This document shows, one piece after another, positions 1-8,111 of a stretch of 64,000 bases of DNA (position 1 is the stretch's first letter; each line of letters starts with the position of its first letter). Made by a program: the position numbers and the translations under genes. The stretch is from Neobacillus sp. SuZ13 (GTDB taxonomy: Bacteria > Bacillota > Bacilli > Bacillales > Cytobacillaceae), in the NCBI RefSeq assembly GCF_030123365.1, contig NZ_CP126107.1:667501-731500 (forward strand), read 5' to 3'. The notes below the pieces were generated by a model that did not search any database, was not told where the DNA came from, and saw only the letters and a list, made by a program, of their open reading frames with translations.

Positions 1-209
1 CATACCACCAACGCATGGCCGTATTGCCGACTATGTACAAACTTGATTCACCGTTTGTAAGTGTGGTAAAAGAAGCTATGAAATTGAAGGGAATGGACAT
101 TTCCACAAACGTTCTAGCACCAGCACGGTCATTAAGTGCTGAAAAGATTGAGGAGCTAAAAAAGATTCTCGTTCAAGTTGACCTATTAGAAAGTGCACCA
201 GTTAAATAA
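1..209 (+). CDS. DHDPS/NAL-family aldolase, C-terminal fragment (cut by window edge)
   Basis: The reading frame is open from base 3 and the gene starts outside the window; about 68 codons remain. The visible end (alternating helices, a VKEAMKLKGMD-like segment, then a helix with AEKIEELKKIL) fits the C-terminal helical region of the dihydrodipicolinate synthase/N-acetylneuraminate lyase family of class I (Schiff base) aldolases. The catalytic lysine lies upstream and cannot be seen, so substrate is unknown. A terminator follows at once, but the next three genes are also sugar-phosphate enzymes on the same strand, so a shared catabolic role is likely. Confidence 0.6.
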   Translation, partial: YHQRMAVLPTMYKLDSPFVSVVKEAMKLKGMDISTNVLAPARSLSAEKIEELKKILVQVDLLESAPVK

Positions 210-217
210 TTTAAAAG

Positions 218-246
218 AAAAGATCTCCACCGTGGGATCTTTTTTA
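218..246 (+). terminator. Rho-independent terminator
   Basis: AAAAGATC pairs with GATCTTTT around a short loop and runs into a T tract. It ends the upstream aldolase gene; partial readthrough into the next gene 40 bases on is possible. Confidence 0.75.
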
Positions 247-284
247 CAAGGTTTAGAGATGTAAAAAAGGAATGGGAGCCCGAT

Positions 285-1097
285 ATGTCCAAAACAAGAA
301 GAATGTCGCGAATTTTTTCAAATGATGGTAAATCAATTACGCTGGCGTTGGATGGATACTATTTTTCTACCAAGACGGCAGGAATTGAACAAACGATTAC
401 CCTTTTGCCACAATTGATTGAGAATGGACTTGATGCTGTAATTGTTACATATGGAATGGCAAAAATGTACGCTGAGTCCTTTAAGAACGTGGGGTTGGTT
501 GTCCGTGCTGACTTATCTACCAGCGTATTTGATGCACGTATCCCCCAGACTACAGACATTCTTTCGGTTGAAGATGCACTTAAGCTTGGCGCGGATAGTG
601 TTATTTCGATGACTTTCCCTGGGGCAGATGGTGAAGCGGCCTCACACAAAATGGCCTGGGATCTTGCCAAAGCGGGAGATGACTGGAATGTTCCATATAT
701 GTGTGAGACGCTGCCGTATAGCTATCATGTGACAAGTCCTGAATCCAATCAAATCGAAACGATTGCCGCCGCAGCGCGGATCGGGACAGAGCTAGGAGCA
801 GATATTATTAAGACTAGATTAACTGGAGATCCAGCTGATGTGAAAATCATTGAAGCTGCCAAACGTCCAGTTCTTGTGTTAGGAGGACCAAAAACGGATA
901 ACATCCTTGACTACTTCAATTATGTAAAACATTGCATGGAAGTTGGAGCAAAAGGCGTGGCTGTTGGTCGGAATATAACGCTAGATAAGAATCCAATTGG
1001 TGTCGTGGCGGGGTTAAATAAGATTATTCATCAAAATGGGACGGCAGAAGATGCTTACCAAAGCTATCAATCTAGCTTTGAGCTGCTACAGGCCTAA
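285..1097 (+). CDS. DhnA/FbaB/LsrF-type class I aldolase
   Basis: This 270-residue protein is a TIM-barrel aldolase of the DeoC/LacD/FbaB (COG1830) group. The likely Schiff-base lysine is K176 in GADIIKTRLTGD. Phosphate-binding segments follow at LVLGGPK (about 197-203) and GVAVGRN (about 224-230). Such enzymes cleave or transfer phosphorylated ketoses such as fructose-1,6-bisphosphate, 6-deoxy-6-sulfofructose-1-phosphate or autoinducer-2 intermediates; the exact substrate cannot be read here. The ATG is preceded by GGGAG at 7 bases. It is the second member of a cluster with a sugar isomerase and a triose-phosphate isomerase paralogue, which suggests cleavage of a phosphorylated sugar to C3 or C4 units. 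Confidence 0.75.
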   Translation: MSKTRRMSRIFSNDGKSITLALDGYYFSTKTAGIEQTITLLPQLIENGLDAVIVTYGMAKMYAESFKNVGLVVRADLSTSVFDARIPQTTDILSVEDALKLGADSVISMTFPGADGEAASHKMAWDLAKAGDDWNVPYMCETLPYSYHVTSPESNQIETIAAAARIGTELGADIIKTRLTGDPADVKIIEAAKRPVLVLGGPKTDNILDYFNYVKHCMEVGAKGVAVGRNITLDKNPIGVVAGLNKIIHQNGTAEDAYQSYQSSFELLQA

Positions 1098-1184
1098 GAC
1101 ATAGGATAGCTAAATCATTTACTTGATGATGAGGCTTGATGAGAAAAATTATTTGATAACCTATCGGTAAAGGAGAAATGTGAA

Positions 1185-2084
1185 ATGAGTACCCAGTTTA
1201 TTCCATCCCTGCTAGTCCCTGAAATTTATTTTCCAATGCAACAAGAAAAAGATTTCACCATCAATTTGCTAGAAAAAATGGCTTCTGATGGTTTTTATCG
1301 TTCGTATGAAATAGCAGACGGGCAAGACCAACAAGAAAGAAAACGTATTTTGGCATTAAAAGAACAATATAACTTTCAATTAACACAATGGCTGACCTTT
1401 TTAATAGATAAAAACAAGCTGGATGTTTCCTCATTAGATTCACAATTACGCTCAGAATCCGTTCGTCAGATTAAAGAAAATATTTATTTTGCGGCAGAGT
1501 GTGGTGCAAGCAATATTGCCTTTGTTCCAGGTCTAGATCCAGGCCCAGAACGTCGACTTGAAGCGATGGGAGGGTTTTATGAAGCCTTATGTGATATTTG
1601 CGAGGAAGCCAGCAAATATCAAATGAACGTGTTGGTCGAACATTTGGATCGCTTTGCCCATAAAAAGCGTCTGATTGGCCCAATGACTGATACAGTTGAA
1701 TTGCTGTCGAGTGTAGCTGAAAAGCACAGCAATATTGGCTTAGCCTTTGATACAGCGCATGCTGCCTTAAATAGGGAAGACATTTCGGAGGCATTAGAAC
1801 TAGCCAAAGCGCAGATTCATCAGATTCATTTTTCTAATGCGGTAGTCGATCCGAACAATGAATTATATGGGGATTTCCATATGCCTATTGGGGAACCTGG
1901 CTTCTTAACCATTGAGAAAATAAGTGATATTTTACGAAAAGCTGACGAACTAAGTCTCCAATCCGAACGTGGGCTGCGTGTCGCTGTGGAAGTAAGAGGT
2001 AAAGATAAAGACAATTACCAAGAGAATGAAACAATCGTCCGGTCGATTTTAGAAAAAGCATTAAATTTAGTAGCAAGTAGATGA
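1185..2084 (+). CDS. Sugar phosphate isomerase/epimerase (AP endonuclease 2-like TIM barrel)
   Basis: The 299-residue product has the xylose isomerase-like TIM-barrel pattern. Acidic and histidine residues expected to bind a divalent metal are visible in VLVEHLDR, LAFDTAHAAL and IHQIHFSNAVVD, and a late VAVEVRG strand carries the last glutamate. AGGAGAA precedes the ATG. Members of this family interconvert ketoses, epimers or hydroxypyruvate-type compounds, and sequence alone does not set the substrate. It lies between a class I aldolase and a triose-phosphate isomerase paralogue in the same direction, so it probably prepares the substrate for the aldolase. It is predicted to be cytoplasmic, with no signal peptide. 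Confidence 0.7.
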   Translation: MSTQFIPSLLVPEIYFPMQQEKDFTINLLEKMASDGFYRSYEIADGQDQQERKRILALKEQYNFQLTQWLTFLIDKNKLDVSSLDSQLRSESVRQIKENIYFAAECGASNIAFVPGLDPGPERRLEAMGGFYEALCDICEEASKYQMNVLVEHLDRFAHKKRLIGPMTDTVELLSSVAEKHSNIGLAFDTAHAALNREDISEALELAKAQIHQIHFSNAVVDPNNELYGDFHMPIGEPGFLTIEKISDILRKADELSLQSERGLRVAVEVRGKDKDNYQENETIVRSILEKALNLVASR

Positions 2085-2120
2085 TAAACTTACGAGAGAA
2101 TCGACGAAGGAGGTTTCTGG

Positions 2121-2912
2121 ATGAATAAGATTTGGATCGGGACCAATTGGAAGATGACAAAGACCATTGCAGAAGGAATCGACTTTACGAAAGGACTTAG
2201 ACAGATTTCAAAAGCGATTACATCGAACCTCCAATTATTTATTATTCCTTCTCATACATCCCTTGTTCCCATTAAGGAGCTTACCGCTGATTCCGATATT
2301 TATTTAGGGGCCCAAAACATGCATTGGGAAGATAGTGGTGCTTATACAGGGGAGATTTCTCCGCGAATGCTAGCTGAAATTGGCATTGATATGATTGAAC
2401 TTGGCCATTCGGAGCGCAGACAATATTTTAATGAAACGGATGCAGCGATTAATAAAAAAGTCCATGCAGCCCTAAACTATTCAATGAAGCCTCTGATTTG
2501 CATTGGAGAAAACATTGAGCAGAAGAAACAGCAGATTTCGAAAGAAACATTGGCTGCACAGCTAAAGGTTTGCTTGCAGGGAGTATCCAGGGAACAAGCA
2601 AAGGAAGTTCTGATCGCCTACGAACCTGTTTGGGCGATTGGTGAGCAAGGTATTCCTGCAGATGCTGGATACTTAGCAGAAATCCATGACTTTCTTCGAC
2701 ATACGTTAGAAGGGCTTTTTGCAGAAATAGGCGGCGATATTCCAATTTTGTACGGCGGTAGTGTGAATCATGATAATTTCCTTGAATATATCGATTTAGA
2801 AAATGTGAATGGACTCTTTATTGGCAGAGCTGCTTGGAACATCGACAGTTTCCAAGACATTTTAAAGCAACTTGAATTACATCTAGAAAGTGAAGCAAGC
2901 CGAGTCCTATGA
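2121..2912 (+). CDS. Triose-phosphate isomerase family paralogue (possible C4 sugar-phosphate isomerase)
   Basis: A full-length TIM-family protein of 263 residues. The catalytic set is present: N9 and K11 in GTNWKM, H96 in ELGHSERR, E168 in AYEPVWAIG, and phosphate-binding YGGSVN (211-216). The catalytic loop reads WAIGEQGIPA rather than the usual WAIGTGKTA of glycolytic TpiA. That loop form is one I associate with EryH/LerI-type erythrulose-phosphate isomerases, so a role in tetritol or other rare-sugar catabolism is plausible; this is inference. The ATG follows AAGGAGG at 8 bases. It is last in the cluster and is followed by a terminator and a DeoR regulator, both signs of a catabolic operon and not the glycolytic gap-pgk-tpi operon. 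Confidence 0.8.
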   Translation: MNKIWIGTNWKMTKTIAEGIDFTKGLRQISKAITSNLQLFIIPSHTSLVPIKELTADSDIYLGAQNMHWEDSGAYTGEISPRMLAEIGIDMIELGHSERRQYFNETDAAINKKVHAALNYSMKPLICIGENIEQKKQQISKETLAAQLKVCLQGVSREQAKEVLIAYEPVWAIGEQGIPADAGYLAEIHDFLRHTLEGLFAEIGGDIPILYGGSVNHDNFLEYIDLENVNGLFIGRAAWNIDSFQDILKQLELHLESEASRVL

Positions 2913-2944
2913 TTGAATCTCCTCTTTAGTAGAAAAGAGAAGCG

Positions 2945-2980
2945 AAGTCTTCTCTCTACTTCGGAGGGGACTTTTTTTTT
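2945..2980 (+). terminator. Rho-independent terminator of the sugar-phosphate cluster
   Basis: AAGTCTTCTC pairs with GAGGGGACTT (two G-U pairs) and is followed by ten T residues. It closes the cluster ending at 2912. Confidence 0.85.
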
Positions 2981-3233
2981 CAATTTTATTGGTTATTTTG
3001 CTAAAAAAAATGAATCTCAATTTTTCCTTTATTTTCAAATCTAACGAATTGCCGCGGTAAAGCAAAACAAAACAAAATGAAGTGAAAATATATTTTAACA
3101 AAAAAGATATATATTTTAATTAGTTTAGTCATTAAACAGGACTTTTCAGCCATTTACCTATATAATATGAGTATTAATATTATTTCGGAAAACCGTTTAG
3201 TAAATTTTCGAAAATAAATGAAAGGGTGGAATT
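2981..3233 (+). promoter_or_regulatory. AT-rich leader with probable promoter of the DeoR gene
   Basis: No gene is seen between the terminator and the DeoR start at 3234. A TATAAT lies at 3161-3166, about 70 bases before the start codon, but no good -35 hexamer stands 17 bases upstream, so the promoter may need an activator or be weak. AAAGGGTGG provides the ribosome binding site. No clear inverted repeat operator was found. Confidence 0.4.
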
Positions 3234-4019
3234 ATGTTCGCAGATCAACGCAGAAATTTAATAATTGAATTACTGACAGAAAAAGGAGTCGTAACTGTAA
3301 ATGATTTGACCAGTATGCTTAATATTTCTGCTGCCACCATACGATCTGATTTAAATCAAATGGAGAAACAAGGTCTACTTCTTCGTACACATGGCGGGGC
3401 TATGCTGAAAGCGGAAGAAACGAATAAAGAAACAGATCAACTTGAAAAAAACTATGAAATTCGTGAAAAGAAATTCCGCGCGGAAAAACAAAGAATCGGT
3501 AATAAAGCGCTTAATTATATACAAGAAGGGCAATGTATACTATTAGATGCAAGTACGACCTGTTTTGAGTTTGCAAAATATTTGAGTGAGACAAAAATGA
3601 GGTTAACAGTAGTTACAAGTGGAATTGCAACAGCGGCCATGCTGAAGGAAAACCCTTATTTAACCGTAATTATTATTGGTGGAATCGTTAGGAACACTTC
3701 TAATTCAGTCGAAGGTCTATTGGGGGAAGAGCTGTTACGAAAAATTAATATCGACCTTTTATTCACTTCTGCCTACGCTTTTAATATTCGTGATGGCCTC
3801 TCAGACTTTAGTTTATATGAAGTGGAATTAAAAAAAGTCATGGTTTCCGTTGCGAACAAAGTCATTGTATTACTAGATCATAGTAAAGTGGATAAAAGTT
3901 CCATTGCGACCTTTGCACGTCCAAATGAAATCGATATATTTATTACGGATAAGCCTGTTTCTGAAGAAATCAGCCATTTTTTCGCTGCTAATGGGATTGA
4001 ACTAGAGATTGCGGAATAA
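3234..4019 (+). CDS. DeoR/GlpR-family transcriptional regulator
   Basis: The 261-residue protein has an N-terminal DeoR winged helix (about 5-57), including the recognition stretch ISAATIRSDLNQMEKQG and the family wing RTHGGAM. A DeoR-C sensor domain of the sugar isomerase-like fold follows, with the usual LDASTTCFEFAKYL, TVVTSGIATA and VIIIGGIVR segments. Such regulators usually repress sugar catabolic operons and are released by a phosphorylated sugar. It sits directly downstream of the aldolase-isomerase cluster on the same strand, so control of that cluster by a C3 to C6 sugar phosphate is likely. The start is supported by AAAGGGTGG. Confidence 0.85.
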   Translation: MFADQRRNLIIELLTEKGVVTVNDLTSMLNISAATIRSDLNQMEKQGLLLRTHGGAMLKAEETNKETDQLEKNYEIREKKFRAEKQRIGNKALNYIQEGQCILLDASTTCFEFAKYLSETKMRLTVVTSGIATAAMLKENPYLTVIIIGGIVRNTSNSVEGLLGEELLRKINIDLLFTSAYAFNIRDGLSDFSLYEVELKKVMVSVANKVIVLLDHSKVDKSSIATFARPNEIDIFITDKPVSEEISHFFAANGIELEIAE

Positions 4020-4097
4020 TGCGATAACGATAAAATGAAACCTAATGGGAATTTTTTCGTATAAATATAACAAAGACAATAAGGAGAGGTATGTGTA

Positions 4098-4481
4098 ATG
4101 TTCCTAGAAGAACTAGAGCAAGAGGAGAAAATTGCATTTCTTGAATTGGCTGCAATGATTGCCAGAATTGATGGCAAATTATCTATATATGAAAATTCCT
4201 TAATAAAAAAATATCAAAGGGAGACGGGGCTGGAGGATTATCAGTTAAAAGGACTCTCGATAGAGGACATTTTAAAAGAATTTAAAAGTGAACGCTCCAA
4301 ATATATCGTCTTAACTGAAATCTTTCAACTTATTTATTCTGATGGAGTTTTCCATGATCATGAAAGCGAATTTGTCCATATTATAAAGACACACTTCGGA
4401 TTCGATTCAAGTGAATTTGGAACGTTCAAGGATTGGGTTGAAAAAATAAAAGAATTATCGGTAACAAAGAGAGAGTATTAG
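4098..4481 (+). CDS. TerB-like small cytoplasmic protein
   Basis: A 127-residue all-helical acidic protein. Paired segments FLELAAMIARIDGKLSIYE and IFQLIYSDGVFHDHESEFV resemble the two internally similar acidic half-repeats of tellurite-resistance TerB-type domains, where the acidic residues may bind metal. The family role is poorly defined (stress response or metal sensing), so function is not assigned. A strong AAGGAGAGGT precedes the ATG. It is probably a single-gene unit or a readthrough partner of the DeoR gene 78 bases upstream, and a strong terminator follows. Confidence 0.5.
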   Translation: MFLEELEQEEKIAFLELAAMIARIDGKLSIYENSLIKKYQRETGLEDYQLKGLSIEDILKEFKSERSKYIVLTEIFQLIYSDGVFHDHESEFVHIIKTHFGFDSSEFGTFKDWVEKIKELSVTKREY

Positions 4482-4523
4482 AACATCCTTATTTGAGTTC
4501 ATGATCACATTAGATAAATAGAC

Positions 4524-4557
4524 AATGGCCCCTGTCCTTATTGGACTAGGGGCCATT
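4524..4557. terminator. Long GC-rich hairpin, probably bidirectional terminator
   Basis: AATGGCCCCT pairs with AGGGGCCATT around a 14-base loop. It separates the TerB-like gene from the convergent small zinc-ribbon gene. The T tract on the + strand is short (TTTATACTTT). Confidence 0.7.
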
Positions 4558-4570
4558 TATACTTTAATTG

Positions 4571-4681
4571 TTATTCCTCTTCTGTATAGGCTTCCGTGGT
4601 GGTATCCATGCACTCCCAGCATTCACTTCGATTCCTTTCATACTTGGATAATTCACTCCCACAAGAGATGCAAAAATCCAT
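4571..4681 (-). CDS. YhfH-like 36-residue zinc-ribbon peptide
   Basis: The chosen ATG is preceded on the minus strand by AAAGGGG at a good distance, which favours it over longer upstream starts in the same frame. The 36-residue product carries CISC and, 16 residues on, CWEC: a four-cysteine zinc-ribbon knuckle pattern like Bacillus YhfH proteins. The tail is acidic (EAYTEEE). Function is unknown for the family; a structural or regulatory metal-binding peptide is a guess. It is too short for most gene callers. Confidence 0.6.
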   Translation of the reverse strand: MDFCISCGSELSKYERNRSECWECMDTTTEAYTEEE

Positions 4682-4907
4682 AAGAATTGATTCCCCTTTC
4701 AAGTGAATTTTATATATATGATTATTTATATTCCAACATAGCTTGTTAGAGAACCAATTACCTGCAAGCAAAACAAATCTCGTTTTGCCCAATTCCTATA
4801 GAAGATGATCTTATAGCTGCGATAAACAACTTTTACTAAAACTAGTCTAATCAGGTTTTTTATTTTTTCATATTAATATAGTAATCAATTTCTAGGAGGT
4901 GGAGATA

Positions 4908-5186
4908 TTGACACGTAGAAAAAAGAGCCTGCCTCTCTGTATTTTCCCAAATTATCGATGGTGTGGGCCAGGATGCAGCGGGCCGGGAAGACCCATTAAT
5001 GATGTAGATAACTGCTGCTACCATCATGATCGCTGTTTAGACCAAGGGAATTCCCCTTGTTATTGTGACAACCAATTCATGAAATGCCTCAGCACAAAAA
5101 TGAATCCTCATACGCAAAAAGGTAGAAATGCACGATTGATGTATTGGTTCTTTAAACTGAAAACAGCCTTCACCTGTCCAAAATAG
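4908..5186 (+). CDS. Small phospholipase A2-like protein
   Basis: Starting from TTG at 4908, seven bases after AGGAGGT, the product has 92 residues. A GTG at 4899 overlaps the ribosome binding site and is rejected. The calcium-loop-like WCGPGCSGPG is followed by the active-site signature CCYHHDRC, with the His-Asp pair of secreted phospholipase A2 enzymes, then further cysteines (CYCDNQF, KCL) suited to disulfides. This resembles the compact Phospholip_A2-type domain of some bacterial and parvoviral proteins. There is no clear signal peptide, only a basic start (TRRKKSLPLCIF), which is odd for a disulfide-rich lipase. Expected activity is release of fatty acid from the sn-2 position; not proven. 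Confidence 0.65.
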   Translation: MTRRKKSLPLCIFPNYRWCGPGCSGPGRPINDVDNCCYHHDRCLDQGNSPCYCDNQFMKCLSTKMNPHTQKGRNARLMYWFFKLKTAFTCPK

Positions 5187-5253
5187 TTGTTATATTTCTA
5201 AAACATTTGCTGGCGTCCTAAGTATCTAAATCCGAAAATCGTCTGAAATCAAT

Positions 5254-5282
5254 TTGTCCATCCCCTCTGAATTCGTTACACT
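5254..5282 (+). promoter_or_regulatory. Probable SigA promoter of fabF
   Basis: TTGTCC and TACACT are separated by 17 bases, ending 43 bases before the fabF start. I see no convincing FapR-type operator. Confidence 0.5.
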
Positions 5283-5325
5283 ATAGAGTGTAGGTAACTT
5301 ATAAATGGGTGGGAGAGAGCATTAA

Positions 5326-6567
5326 ATGAGTAAAAGAGTAGTGATTACAGGTATTGGAGCAGTCACTCCTTTGGGGAATGATGCTCATACAACATGGGAA
5401 AACATTAAAAGTGGTGTATCGGGGATTGGCCCAGCTACCATCTTTGATGTGGAAAAAGTTGATATTAAAATTGCAGCTGAGGTAAAAGGCTTTGCACCAG
5501 AAGAGTTCATGGATAAAAGAGAAGCAAGAAGGATGGGGCGTTATAGCCAATTCGCGGTGGCAGCAAGTCAAATGGCTGTAAACGATGCGGGGATCAAAAT
5601 CGGAGAGGACATTCCTGCCGAACGAGTCGGTGTTTGGATTGGTTCAGGAATCGGCGGTTTAGGCGAGTTCGAAGAACAACATCGGAAATTCATTGAAAAA
5701 GGACAACGAAGGGTCAATCCATTTACGATTCCGATGTTCATCCCAGACATGGCAGCTGGACAAGTGTCGATTGCACTTGGTGCTAAAGGAATCAACAATT
5801 GTTCGGTCACTGCTTGTGCATCGGGTGCCAATTCCATCGGTGATGCATTCCGCGTCATTCAAAAAGGGGATGTGGAGATGATGATTGCGGGTGGAACAGA
5901 AGCGACGATTACCGAAATGACCGTAGCTGGATTTTCGAATATGACCGCTCTTTCTAAAAATCCTGATCCGAACACAGCAAGCCGGCCTTTTGATAAGAAG
6001 CGAGATGGTTTTGTAATCGGAGAAGGGGCTGGAATTGTGGTCCTCGAAGAACTAGAACACGCACTGGCCCGCGGCGCTAAGATTTATGGAGAATTGATTG
6101 GCTATGGCGCGACGGGTGATGCCCATCATATTACCACACCTGCACCAGATGGAGAAGGGGCTGGCAGGGCTATGAAATTAGCATTAGACGATGCGGATAT
6201 TTCCCCTGAACAAGTCGACTATATCAATGCACATGGGACATCCACCAATTATAATGATTTGTATGAAACGTTAGCCATTAAAGAAGTTTTCAAAGAACAC
6301 GCCTATCATTTATCGGTCAGTTCCACCAAATCAATGACCGGCCATTTATTGGGTGCGACAGGAGCTATTGAAGCTATCTTTTCTGTTTTAGCGATCAAGG
6401 AAGGAATTATTCCGCCAACCATTAACTATGAAACACCAGACGAACAACTGGATTTAGATTATGTTCCCAATGAGGCAAAGAAGAAGGATGTTCAAGTGGT
6501 TTTATCCAACTCATTAGGATTTGGCGGACATAATGCCACATTGATTTTTAAAAAGTTTACCGAGTAA
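5326..6567 (+). CDS. fabF: 3-oxoacyl-[acyl-carrier-protein] synthase II
   Basis: A 413-residue condensing enzyme, the usual FabF length. The Cys-His-His triad is visible: C164 in [10 protein letters not shown]303 in NAHGTST and H340 in [12 protein letters not shown], with the C-terminal [12 protein letters not shown] loop. It extends acyl-ACP with malonyl-ACP in type II fatty acid synthesis and controls chain length and unsaturation. It stands alone here, with no fabH next to it, so it may be a second copy of the housekeeping gene; another locus would have to be checked. Its own promoter and terminator flank it. GGGAGAGAG serves as ribosome binding site. Confidence 0.93.
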   Translation: MSKRVVITGIGAVTPLGNDAHTTWENIKSGVSGIGPATIFDVEKVDIKIAAEVKGFAPEEFMDKREARRMGRYSQFAVAASQMAVNDAGIKIGEDIPAERVGVWIGSGIGGLGEFEEQHRKFIEKGQRRVNPFTIPMFIPDMAAGQVSIALGAKGINNCSVTACASGANSIGDAFRVIQKGDVEMMIAGGTEATITEMTVAGFSNMTALSKNPDPNTASRPFDKKRDGFVIGEGAGIVVLEELEHALARGAKIYGELIGYGATGDAHHITTPAPDGEGAGRAMKLALDDADISPEQVDYINAHGTSTNYNDLYETLAIKEVFKEHAYHLSVSSTKSMTGHLLGATGAIEAIFSVLAIKEGIIPPTINYETPDEQLDLDYVPNEAKKKDVQVVLSNSLGFGGHNATLIFKKFTE

Positions 6568-6588
6568 TGATAGCAAATAGCTAAAACG

Positions 6589-6620
6589 AAGGTGTCTAAT
6601 ATCATTTAGATACCTTTTTT
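6589..6620 (+). terminator. Rho-independent terminator of fabF
   Basis: AAGGTGTCTAA pairs with TTTAGATACCTT (one G-U) and is followed by six T residues. Confidence 0.85.
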
Positions 6621-7013
6621 CTATGGGTTTGGACTATTTCCGACAAAAAGTTCCATCATAAACTGTTTAGATACATTTTCACTTTGGTCGTAGATTTTGT
6701 ATTGTGTGGAGCCTTCATTGGTTCCTATTGTTTCTACATCCAACTCTTTATTTTCCGGTATTACTTCCCAAGCTTTAAAATTTTGAATACCGTCTGATTT
6801 ATTTGGATTAATTGTTCTTAAGATCCCTCTAGCTTGTCCAAAATTATAATTAAAAAATTCGGTTACATGCATATCTCCTTTATCATTTACTTTAATATCC
6901 ATCGTCACATCTTTTATTTCATAAGATGGAGTTGAACTAGTTTCAGCTGATGCCACAGTAGGGATGATTAAAGCCATGAGGAAAGGGGCAGTGAATTTAA
7001 GCCAATTTTTCAA
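6621..7013 (-). pseudogene. Truncated DUF2207-type membrane protein
   Basis: The TTG start has AAAGGAGGAGA five bases upstream. The product begins with a signal peptide (MKNWLKFTAPFLMALIIPTVASA) and then shows the start of a DUF2207 ectodomain: YEIKDVTMDIKVNDKGDMHVTE and the FGQARGILRTI segment. Complete family members are several hundred residues with C-terminal membrane spans and a low-complexity tail. This one stops after 130 residues, directly next to the fabF terminator, so most of the gene is missing. It may still be expressed as a short secreted fragment, but a deletion remnant is the simplest reading. Confidence 0.6.
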
Positions 7014-7124
7014 CTTCTCTCCTCCTTTCAGGATTTGGAGAGTATAATCAAAAAACTGGTTTCATCAAGAATTCATTAATCCTTTTTTTGTTTTTTAAAG
7101 ATTAAGTATTAAGTGAGGGATAAA

Positions 7125-7156
7125 AGAAAAGAGGGGGATGGATATTCATCCCCCTC
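7125..7156 (-). terminator. Terminator of the nitroreductase gene
   Basis: GAGGGGGATG and CATCCCCCTC form a ten-pair stem with a six-base loop. On the minus strand it is followed by TTTTCTTTT. Confidence 0.85.
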
Positions 7157-7163
7157 AAAATAT

Positions 7164-7787
7164 TTAATGATAGGTAACGACTTTTTCTAATTCAAATCGA
7201 TGGCGAGAATAACCTTCTCTATCTGCAATTCCAATTGGTACCATCGCGGCAAATCTAACATGCTCTGGCAGTCCTAATAACTCTTTTACCTTTCCCTGGT
7301 CAAAACCAAGCATAGGTACACTTGAATATCCCATTCCTTGAGCGGCAATTAACAGAAACCCAAGGGCGATATTGCTTTGCGTAAGTCCCCATTGTGCTCT
7401 TTCTTCTTTCCCCATAGCATTAAAGAAGGAAGATAGGTATGAAATTTCTTCTTGTTTTCTTTCCGGTGTTAATCCTGGGTGTACAGTATCTGGTAAATTC
7501 GCCAGGGTATCTTCCATATCACTGGCAATAAGGATGACCGCAGGGGCTGAAGTTACTTGCGTTTGACCAAAAGCCGCTTCTTGAAGTTTTTCTTTAAGAT
7601 TAAAGTCCGTCACAACATGAAATCTCCATGGCTGAAGATTCCAAGCACTTGCAGATAAGTGTGCAAGATTTAGTATTTCATTCAGGTCTTCCTGAGGAAT
7701 TGGTTCTTGAACAAATTTACGAATACTGTAACGAGACTCGATTGCATCTTTAACAGAAAGAATTCGGTGTGCTGTTTGTAATGCCAA
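7164..7787 (-). CDS. Nitroreductase-family flavoprotein
   Basis: The best start is TTG at 7787, eight bases after GGAGGGAGG, giving 207 residues; the longer frame to 7823 lacks such a site. The product has the nitroreductase FMN fold: the N-terminal AIESRYSIRKF with phosphate-binding arginines, SASAWNLQPWRFHVV, and the C-terminal GMGYSSVPMLGFD and VPIGIADREGYSRHRF segments. These enzymes reduce nitroaromatics, quinones or flavins with NAD(P)H in the cytosol. It appears to be a single-gene unit with its own terminator. Physiological substrate is unknown. Confidence 0.88.
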   Translation of the reverse strand: MALQTAHRILSVKDAIESRYSIRKFVQEPIPQEDLNEILNLAHLSASAWNLQPWRFHVVTDFNLKEKLQEAAFGQTQVTSAPAVILIASDMEDTLANLPDTVHPGLTPERKQEEISYLSSFFNAMGKEERAQWGLTQSNIALGFLLIAAQGMGYSSVPMLGFDQGKVKELLGLPEHVRFAAMVPIGIADREGYSRHRFELEKVVTYH

Positions 7788-7909
7788 AATAACTTCCTCC
7801 CTCCAACAATCCTTCATAGGCATTCTGTTTCGTTGTTTATAAAAACAACTCTGAAAACCTACGGGTTTAGTTTTGCCGAACGAAAATTATTTATCCGATT
7901 TGCACAAAA

Positions 7910-7940
7910 AACACCTTATTTAACAGGTGTTCATTTTTTT
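7910..7940. terminator. Hairpin with T tracts on both sides
   Basis: AACACCT pairs with AGGTGTT around an eight-base loop, with T runs on either strand. It probably ends the minus-strand membrane protein locus, and it overlaps the last codons of the decayed paralogue. Confidence 0.65.
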
Positions 7941-8111
7941 GGAATAGTTCTTTTTCATAAACATAATAAATTTTGCCTCTAAACAAATTACAAAAGTGCC
8001 CTTATAGTTAAAGTGACCATCTTTCTCTAATTTGTATCTGTTCTTTCTTTTTAACACTTCACCGATATAGTCCATTACCAGAAGGGCACCTACAAAAGGA
8101 AGGAAACAATG
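7920..8111 (-). pseudogene. 3' remnant of a tandem paralogue of the adjacent membrane protein gene
   Basis: On the minus strand this frame encodes 63 residues without a start codon and ends in TAA. Its segment ...DYIGEVLKRKNRYKLEKD, GHFNYKGTFVICLEAKF is clearly similar to the C-terminal half of the 8090-8464 product (EEDLLGKASKKKKRYYQEMD, GYFNRHGTFTVRIDKKLF). The neighbour ends with codons that overlap the first bases of this remnant in another frame. The simplest reading is that two tandem copies were joined by an out-of-frame deletion, losing the 5' half of this one. It is too short and startless to be listed by ORF callers. Confidence 0.7.

Noticed and set aside
4571..4792. 73-residue version of the YhfH-like ORF
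   Set aside because: The extra N-terminal part has no family likeness, and the internal ATG has a proper binding site.
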